A stretch of 9,538 nt of DNA from Parelusimicrobium sp031549165. Lineage in GTDB: Bacteria > Elusimicrobiota > Elusimicrobia > Elusimicrobiales > Elusimicrobiaceae. Both the position numbers and the translations under genes were made by a program. The notes under the pieces are model-generated. The model was not told the origin of the DNA. It did no database searches and saw only the letters and a list, made by a program, of their open reading frames with translations. Shown here one piece after another: positions 5,676 to 9,538 of this stretch (position 1 is its first letter; every line of letters begins with the position of its first letter). Where the stretch lies: NCBI GenBank assembly GCA_031549165.1, contig JAVBQE010000123.1:1-9538 (forward strand), in the 5' to 3' direction.

Positions 5676-6872
5676 TTATTTTATTACTGCGCGTTTTAGC
5701 TTCAATTCTAATATTTTAAGCACGCTTTCATTTAATCTTTCTTCCGTTATTCTGCCGTCAAGCACGGCGTTAACTATAGCGGGGTGGGTTTTCTCTACTA
5801 TAAGAGACATTATAACGTCATGCCCGGCTAAGAATGCCGCTACTGCGGCGTCCTCTATCGTATAATGCCGGTTTATGCTTTTCATGGCGTAGATGTCGTC
5901 AGTTATTATAAGGCCTTTGAAACCGAGGTCGTTTTTTAAAAAGTCTAAGGCCGGTTTGGAAAATGTTATAGGCAAATTGTCCTGTGCAAAAGTAACGTGT
6001 GTTGTCATAATAAAATCAACGCCTGCGCGGATTCCGGCTTTAAACGGGAGTATTGCCTCAGCGTCTGTGTTAAGATTAAAATTTATTATTGTTTTTTTGT
6101 CATGCACTTCTTGTTGTAGATTCCCAATGTTTGGAAAATGCTTTAGCGTGGCGCTTATTCCTTGGCCCTGCAGGCCTTTTATAAATTGCAGGCTGTAGGC
6201 GCAGACGGTGTTTACGTCTGGGCTGAAAATGCGGGAGTCCAGTTTTTTATCCGGGGCTTCTTTTGCGAAGTCCCCAACGGGCGCAAAGTCAAGGTTAAAG
6301 CCGAGGGCTTTCATATCTTTAGCAAGGCGTGTTGCGCCGTCATATGCGGCTTTGGGGTTAGATAATGCACCCATTTTACTGGCCGCGGGTAAAAAAACTA
6401 CGGAAATATCTTTCTCTACGCCCAGGCGGCTCACTGTTCCGCCTTCCTCATCTACAGAAATAAAAAGAGGTAGTCTGCTGACGGTATTTAAATCATTTAT
6501 ATAGTGTTCTATTTGTTGCTTGCTTTTTATTATTTGGTTATAAAAAATTATCCCGCCCGGATGGTTTGTTTTCAATACATTAACCATATATTCATTCATG
6601 TCTGTATATATGCTTCCCCGGCGGTGGCTGATGCCTGTAATAAATATTTGCCCCGCGCGTTCTTCCAGCGTCATCTTGGAAAGGATTTCCTGCGCGCGTT
6701 TTTTACGCGCGGCAATAACAGGCGGGCTTTCTTTTATTTCTTTTTGCGGCGCAGTGCAGGCGTTTTGCGGTATTTTTACGGGTTTATAGCGGGATATATC
6801 AAATTCTTTTCTTGTAACGGTGCTGCTGCATGCGGCAAGGAGTATAGGAAGTAAAAATAAAAACTTTTTCAT
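5676..6872 (-). CDS. GH3 beta-N-acetylhexosaminidase-like lipoprotein (NagZ family)
   Basis: A 398-residue glycoside hydrolase family 3 protein. NagZ-type enzymes remove GlcNAc from muropeptides or chitooligosaccharides. MKKFLFLLPILLAAC is a lipoprotein signal with lipobox LAAC and lipidated Cys15, so it is exported and anchored, unlike the cytoplasmic NagZ of enterobacteria. Domain signatures: VDEEGGTVSRL (140-150), LDFAPVGD (194-201), LDSRIFSPD (211-219), KHFP (244-247), AGVDFIMTTHVTF (283-295) and LIITDDIYAMKSI (321-333), with Asp325 the expected nucleophile. The catalytic loop is unusual: the common KHFPGHG and D-x-H read KHFPNIG and E-V-H, so His257 is kept but its Asp partner is Glu255. 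There is only the TIM-barrel domain. No ribosome site precedes the ATG; TATAAT (6878-6883, minus) lies just five bases upstream, so a leaderless mRNA is possible. Role in wall recycling or dietary glycan use is not settled. Confidence 0.88.
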   Translation of the reverse strand: MKKFLFLLPILLAACSSTVTRKEFDISRYKPVKIPQNACTAPQKEIKESPPVIAARKKRAQEILSKMTLEERAGQIFITGISHRRGSIYTDMNEYMVNVLKTNHPGGIIFYNQIIKSKQQIEHYINDLNTVSRLPLFISVDEEGGTVSRLGVEKDISVVFLPAASKMGALSNPKAAYDGATRLAKDMKALGFNLDFAPVGDFAKEAPDKKLDSRIFSPDVNTVCAYSLQFIKGLQGQGISATLKHFPNIGNLQQEVHDKKTIINFNLNTDAEAILPFKAGIRAGVDFIMTTHVTFAQDNLPITFSKPALDFLKNDLGFKGLIITDDIYAMKSINRHYTIEDAAVAAFLAGHDVIMSLIVEKTHPAIVNAVLDGRITEERLNESVLKILELKLKRAVIK

Positions 6873-6886
6873 AATTTATTATATAA

Positions 6887-6918
6887 AAAATAACCCCGCC
6901 TTTCGCCGGGGTTATTTT
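6887..6918. terminator. Strong intrinsic terminator of groES-groEL, T-rich on both sides
   Basis: AAAATAACCCCG (6887-6898) pairs perfectly with CGGGGTTATTTT (6907-6918) around an 8-base loop. On the minus strand it ends in a run of six T, 18 bases after the groEL stop. It separates groEL from the GH3 gene that follows on the same strand, whose start is only 14 bases further on. Confidence 0.9.
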
Positions 6919-6935
6919 GTTTTAACAGCAAAAAC

Positions 6936-8570
6936 TTACATCATGCCGCCCATACCGCCCATGCCCATGCCGCCGCCCATGGGGGCTGCGCCCTTTTCTT
7001 CAGGCGCGTCTGCGATAAGGCACTCGGTGAGCAGCACCGTTGCCGCGATGGAGCTTGCGTTTTCTATAGCTGTGCGCACCACTTTGGCTGCGTCAACTAC
7101 GCCTGCTTTAATCATGTCCACGTACTCGCCGGTTTCCGCGTCAAAGCCTTCGTTGGCTTTGGCTTTTTTAACGTTTTCAACTACCACAGAGCCGTCTAGG
7201 CCTGCGTTGACCGCAATCTGCCTTAAAGGGGCGGTAAGCGCTTTTTTGATAATGTTAATGCCTGTCTGTACGTCTTCATTATCTGCTTTAAGTTTGGCTA
7301 AAGCGCCTTCACAGCGTGTTAACGCTACGCCGCCGCCGGCTACTAAGCCTTCTTCTACGCCTGCTTTGGTGGCGTTTTTGGCGTCTTCCACTTTGGCTTT
7401 TTTAGCCTTCATTTCTGTTTCCGTGGCCGCGCCTACGCTTATTACGGCTACGCCGCCGGAAAGTTTGGCAAGGCGTTCCTGTAATTTTTCTTTATCGTAG
7501 TCGGAGGTGGAGTTTTCAATCTGTTTTCTAATCTGTTCTGCGCGCTGTTCAATGGCGGCTTTGTCGCCGTTGCCGTTGACGATGGTGCAGGTTTCTTTGT
7601 CTATTACAACTCTCTTGGCAGAGCCTAACATTTCAATGGTGGCGGTTTCCAGCTTTAAACCTTTTTCTTCGGAAATCACTTCTCCGCCGGTGAGGACTGC
7701 GATGTCAGAGAGCATCTCTTTTCTTCTGTCGCCAAAGCCGGGGGCTTTAACCGCGCAGCCTTTTAAGGTGCCGCGTAAGCGGTTAACTACGAGGGTGGCC
7801 AACGCTTCCGCGTCCACGTCCTCTGCGATAATTAAGAATGTCCGGCCCTGCTTAACGATGGGTTCAAGAATGGGGAGAATGTCATTCATTGAAGAAATTT
7901 TCTTATCGGTGTTGATGATAAGGCAGTCTTCAAGCACACATTCCATTCTTTCGCTGTCCGTCACAAAATAGGGAGAAATGTAGCCTCTGTCAAACTGCAT
8001 GCCTTCAACCACGTTAAGTTCCGTGGTGGCGGTTTTGCCTTCTTCTATGGTGATAACGCCTTCGTGGCCCACTTTTTCCATAGCTTCGGCAATAAGTTCT
8101 CCTATCATTTTATCGTTAGCGGAAATGGTGGCAATTTGCGCTTTTTCTTCTTTCGTTTTAACAGGCTTTTGCATTTTGGCAAGCTCGGCTTTAACGGCTT
8201 CTACAGCTTGCTCAATGCCTTTTTTAACTAAGGTAGGGTTGGCACCTGCGGTGATGTTGCGGATGCCTTCTACAAGGATAGCTTCCGTCAGCACGGTAGC
8301 TGTGGTAGTGCCGTCGCCTGCGATGTCGTTGGTTTTGCTGGCCACTTCGCGGATTAACTGCGCGCCCATGTTTTCAAATTTGTCTTCCAGCTCAATGTCT
8401 TTAGCTATCGTCACGCCGTCGTCAATGATTAGAGGGGAGCCAAACTTTTTTTCTAATACCACACTTCTGCCCTTTGGGCCTAATGTTACTTTAACGGCGT
8501 TAGCTACTTTTTCCACGCCGGCCTTCATTTTTGCACGGGCTTCATCCCCGTAAATAATCTGTTTCGCCAT
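6936..8570 (-). CDS. groEL: Chaperonin GroEL (Hsp60), 60 kDa subunit
   Basis: A 544-residue protein of normal length, the subunit of the double heptameric ring that folds proteins with ATP and the GroES lid in the cytoplasm. It starts MAKQIIYGDEARAKMKAGVEKVANAVKVTLGPKGR. The ATP-site segments are present: LGPKGR (30-35), DDGVTIAKDIELED (50-63), NDIAGDGTTTATVL (81-94, with Asp86 the equivalent of the catalytic Asp87 of E. coli), VEDAKNATKAGVEEGLVAGGGVAL in the second equatorial half, and an apical domain between. The tail GAAPMGGGMGMGGMGGMM is the classic GGM repeat. AAGGAG (8582-8587) overlaps the groES stop and lies 11 bases before the ATG. It is co-transcribed with groES, 15 bases upstream. 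Heat regulation is through the operators in front of groES. Confidence 0.99.
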   Translation of the reverse strand: MAKQIIYGDEARAKMKAGVEKVANAVKVTLGPKGRSVVLEKKFGSPLIIDDGVTIAKDIELEDKFENMGAQLIREVASKTNDIAGDGTTTATVLTEAILVEGIRNITAGANPTLVKKGIEQAVEAVKAELAKMQKPVKTKEEKAQIATISANDKMIGELIAEAMEKVGHEGVITIEEGKTATTELNVVEGMQFDRGYISPYFVTDSERMECVLEDCLIINTDKKISSMNDILPILEPIVKQGRTFLIIAEDVDAEALATLVVNRLRGTLKGCAVKAPGFGDRRKEMLSDIAVLTGGEVISEEKGLKLETATIEMLGSAKRVVIDKETCTIVNGNGDKAAIEQRAEQIRKQIENSTSDYDKEKLQERLAKLSGGVAVISVGAATETEMKAKKAKVEDAKNATKAGVEEGLVAGGGVALTRCEGALAKLKADNEDVQTGINIIKKALTAPLRQIAVNAGLDGSVVVENVKKAKANEGFDAETGEYVDMIKAGVVDAAKVVRTAIENASSIAATVLLTECLIADAPEEKGAAPMGGGMGMGGMGGMM

Positions 8571-8585
8571 AAAATTGTTTTCTCC

Positions 8586-8879
8586 TTACTTAATAATACC
8601 CATTACATCTTCCTGATGCATGATTAAATAGTTCTTGTCATTAATCTTAATTTCTGTGCCGGAATATTTGCCGTAAAGAACCTTGTCCCCTTTCTTTACG
8701 TCCATTTCCTGGCGCTTGCCGCCGTCCAGCATCTTGCCGGGGCCAACGGCCACTACTTCGCCTTCCATAGGTTTTTCTTTAGCCGTATCAGGTATGATAA
8801 GGCCGCTCTTCATTACTTCTTTTTCTATGGGCTTAACAATAATTCTGTCGCCCAAAGGTTGTATATTTACTTCGCTCAT
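8586..8879 (-). CDS. groES: Co-chaperonin GroES (Hsp10)
   Basis: A 97-residue protein, the normal GroES size: the heptameric lid that closes the GroEL folding chamber. It reads MSEVNIQPLGDRIIVKPIEKEVMKSGLIIPDTAKEKPMEGEVVAVGPGKMLDGG. The mobile loop that touches GroEL is around EKEVMKSGLIIPDTAKEKP, followed by VAVGPG, then KKGDKVLYGKYSGTEIKI and a C-terminal YLIMHQEDVMGIIK. The start at 8879 is preferred over an in-frame ATG at 8948 because GGAGG (8888-8892) lies eight bases before it. Also, the longer form would add 23 residues that no GroES has and would start inside the operator. It is the first gene of the groES-groEL operon. Confidence 0.98.
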   Translation of the reverse strand: MSEVNIQPLGDRIIVKPIEKEVMKSGLIIPDTAKEKPMEGEVVAVGPGKMLDGGKRQEMDVKKGDKVLYGKYSGTEIKINDKNYLIMHQEDVMGIIK

Positions 8880-8929
8880 TTGTGTTACCTCCGTATAAAG
8901 TTTGTTTAATTTACGCCGCCAAAATAAAA

Positions 8930-8956
8930 CTAGCACTGTGGCGGCCACAATGCTAG
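8930..8956. promoter_or_regulatory. CIRCE-type HrcA operator 1 (at the groES -10 box / transcript start)
   Basis: CTAGCACTG - 9 bases - CAATGCTAG matches the CIRCE consensus TTAGCACTC-N9-GAGTGCTAA at 13 of 18 arm positions with the exact 9-base spacing. It overlaps the -10 box by two bases and covers the expected start of transcription. The symmetry extends: arms 8927-8941 and 8945-8959 pair at 14 of 15 positions around a CGG loop. In the transcript this stem is followed by TATTTT, so it might also act as an attenuator or stabilise the 5' end. HrcA, the expected repressor, is not in the window. Confidence 0.75.
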
Positions 8957-8983
8957 TTTAGCATAAACTTTTATTTTTGTCAA
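8955..8983 (-). promoter_or_regulatory. groES-groEL promoter
   Basis: On the minus strand a perfect -35 box TTGACA (8978-8983) is followed by exactly 17 bases and a -10 box TAAACT (8955-8960; 4 of 6 consensus). One CIRCE-like operator overlaps the -35 box and the other overlaps the -10 box. The leader to the groES ATG is about 70 bases. Confidence 0.75.
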
Positions 8984-9003
8984 TCTGTTTAAAAGAGTGC
9001 TAA
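8977..9003. promoter_or_regulatory. CIRCE-type HrcA operator 2 (over the groES -35 box)
   Basis: TTGTCAATC - 9 bases - GAGTGCTAA: the right arm (8995-9003) is an exact CIRCE half-site and the left arm matches 6 of 9, making 15 of 18 with the exact 9-base spacing. The degenerate arm contains the TTGACA -35 box, so the sequence may be a compromise between operator and promoter. It ends one base from the stop codon of pilin 3. Confidence 0.65.
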
Positions 9004-9486
9004 TTAATCTTTAAACCAATATCCCGGATATGAGGCTCCCATTTTAGTAAACCCTATGGCGGCGCAGGCGTTTTGTTCTCTTGTTGTGGCAGTAGCATGG
9101 CCGCATAAATATTTATGGTTTTTAAAGGCGGCATAGTTAGCAAATTCAGGAGTAATAATAAATAGAGGCGTTAGCAGGCCGCTGCAGTTTGCCCCGCCTT
9201 TAGGCAGTGTACAAACCAACTTGCTCTCCTGGGGGATTGTAATGTCAAGATCATCAAGGCTTGTCGGCCAGGACTCATTTGCCAGTTTATATCTTTCGGC
9301 GGCATTAAAAATGGCGGTTGTAATGGCAAGGGTTTCCGTCATGCGGGTTTTATCTACAGATTTTGTATACTGCGGCAATGCCACGGCGGCAAGTATGCCG
9401 ATAATAAGTACAACAACCAGAAGTTCTATCAGCGTAAAGCGCTTACTTAAAACTCGCGGGGGGGGGGGGGGTATGGGGGGTGGCAA
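9004..9486 (-). CDS. Type IV pilin / pseudopilin with a poly-Pro leader encoded by a 14-C tract; start uncertain
   Basis: From the F of FTLIELLVVVLIIGIL to the stop there are 144 residues of clear type IV pilin: the hydrophobic helix, Glu5, AVALPQYTKSVDKTRM, then RYKLANESWPTSLDDLDI, very like pilin 1. The globular part has Cys in LVCTLPKGGANC, YLCGH and NACAAIG, and ends PGYWFKD. The 5' end is odd. The in-frame leader reads (TTG)PPPIPPPPPRVLSKR; no ATG or GTG is in frame, and an in-frame TGA lies shortly upstream. The two nearby ATG codons (at about 9514 and 9502) both hit stops within two or three codons. No Shine-Dalgarno sequence is seen. The -1 residue is Arg, where prepilin peptidase normally needs Gly or Ala. 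Possibilities are an unexpressed cassette, a rare start, or an assembly fault at the C tract. It lies directly upstream of the groES promoter on the same strand. Confidence 0.8.
   Translation of the reverse strand: MPPPIPPPPPRVLSKRFTLIELLVVVLIIGILAAVALPQYTKSVDKTRMTETLAITTAIFNAAERYKLANESWPTSLDDLDITIPQESKLVCTLPKGGANCSGLLTPLFIITPEFANYAAFKNHKYLCGHATATTREQNACAAIGFTKMGASYPGYWFKD
9458..9471 (-). repeat. 14-C homopolymer in the pilin 3 leader, beside a second C6 run
   Basis: Fourteen C on the coding strand, preceded by ATA and a C6 run (9475-9480), so the stretch is almost pure C. It is followed by GCGAGTTTTAAGTAAG. The pilin frame passes as CCG CGA GTT TTA AGT AAG; the other two frames read AGT TTT AAG TAA and GAG TTT TAA, both stopping. 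On the plus strand this is a G run, as in pilin 2, although the two genes point in opposite directions. Confidence 0.75.
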
Positions 9487-9538
9487 AAGTATTTCAGTTC
9501 ATTTTATTTAGACATATTTTTGGTGTATAACGTCGAAA

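Noticed and set aside
6936..8570. Long open frames opposite groEL (for example 6820-7500, 7507-7971 and 7999-8553 on the plus strand)
   Set aside because: Low-complexity Ser/Ala/Pro-rich translations without ribosome sites, antisense to a fully conserved groEL; shadows of its codon use.
8880..8948. Longer start for groES (23 extra residues)
   Set aside because: It would start inside the CIRCE operator, downstream sequence has a perfect GGAGG before the ATG at 8879, and GroES proteins do not have this extension.

Overview
The window reads as chromosomal DNA of a fermentative, diderm, gut-type bacterium of the phylum Elusimicrobiota (Elusimicrobium-like). This rests on remembered family resemblance: almost identical N-termini on many scattered type IV pilin paralogues, a moderate G+C content and the gene complement. 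No database search was run. Most of the window is housekeeping: rubredoxin, a YegS/DagK-type lipid kinase, alanyl-tRNA synthetase, a family 3 glycosidase lipoprotein and the groES-groEL chaperonin operon.

Layout from left to right. (1) The 3' part of a type IV pilin gene (+), cut at the first residue of the mature protein and closed by a strong bidirectional terminator. (2) A leftward block: a two-helix membrane protein overlapping a lipid kinase by 4 bases, then a rubredoxin that appears to have its own promoter. (3) A short divergent promoter region, then alaS (+). (4) A second pilin gene (+) with a good ribosome binding site and a 13-G tract inside its leader. (5) About 380 bases without a gene, filled with nested inverted repeats. 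(6) A leftward GH3 (NagZ-like) lipoprotein gene. (7) A leftward groES-groEL operon behind a near-consensus promoter that carries two CIRCE-type operators. (8) A third pilin gene (-) whose leader contains a 14-C tract; no ATG or ribosome binding site is visible upstream before the window ends.

The most interesting theme is the pilins. Three single pilin genes lie among unrelated housekeeping genes, with the same first 20 or so mature residues and unrelated C-terminal halves. The two with visible leaders each carry a long G:C homopolymer just upstream of a shared TTAAGTAAG sequence, which places a stop codon in both other reading frames. This is what a slipped-strand on/off switch would look like. 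A family of small palindromic repeats that begin GTCATTCT and end in AGAATGAC-like ends lies beside these genes. Both window ends fall in or beside pilin 5' ends, so the limits of the window, and perhaps the homopolymers, may partly reflect assembly difficulty.
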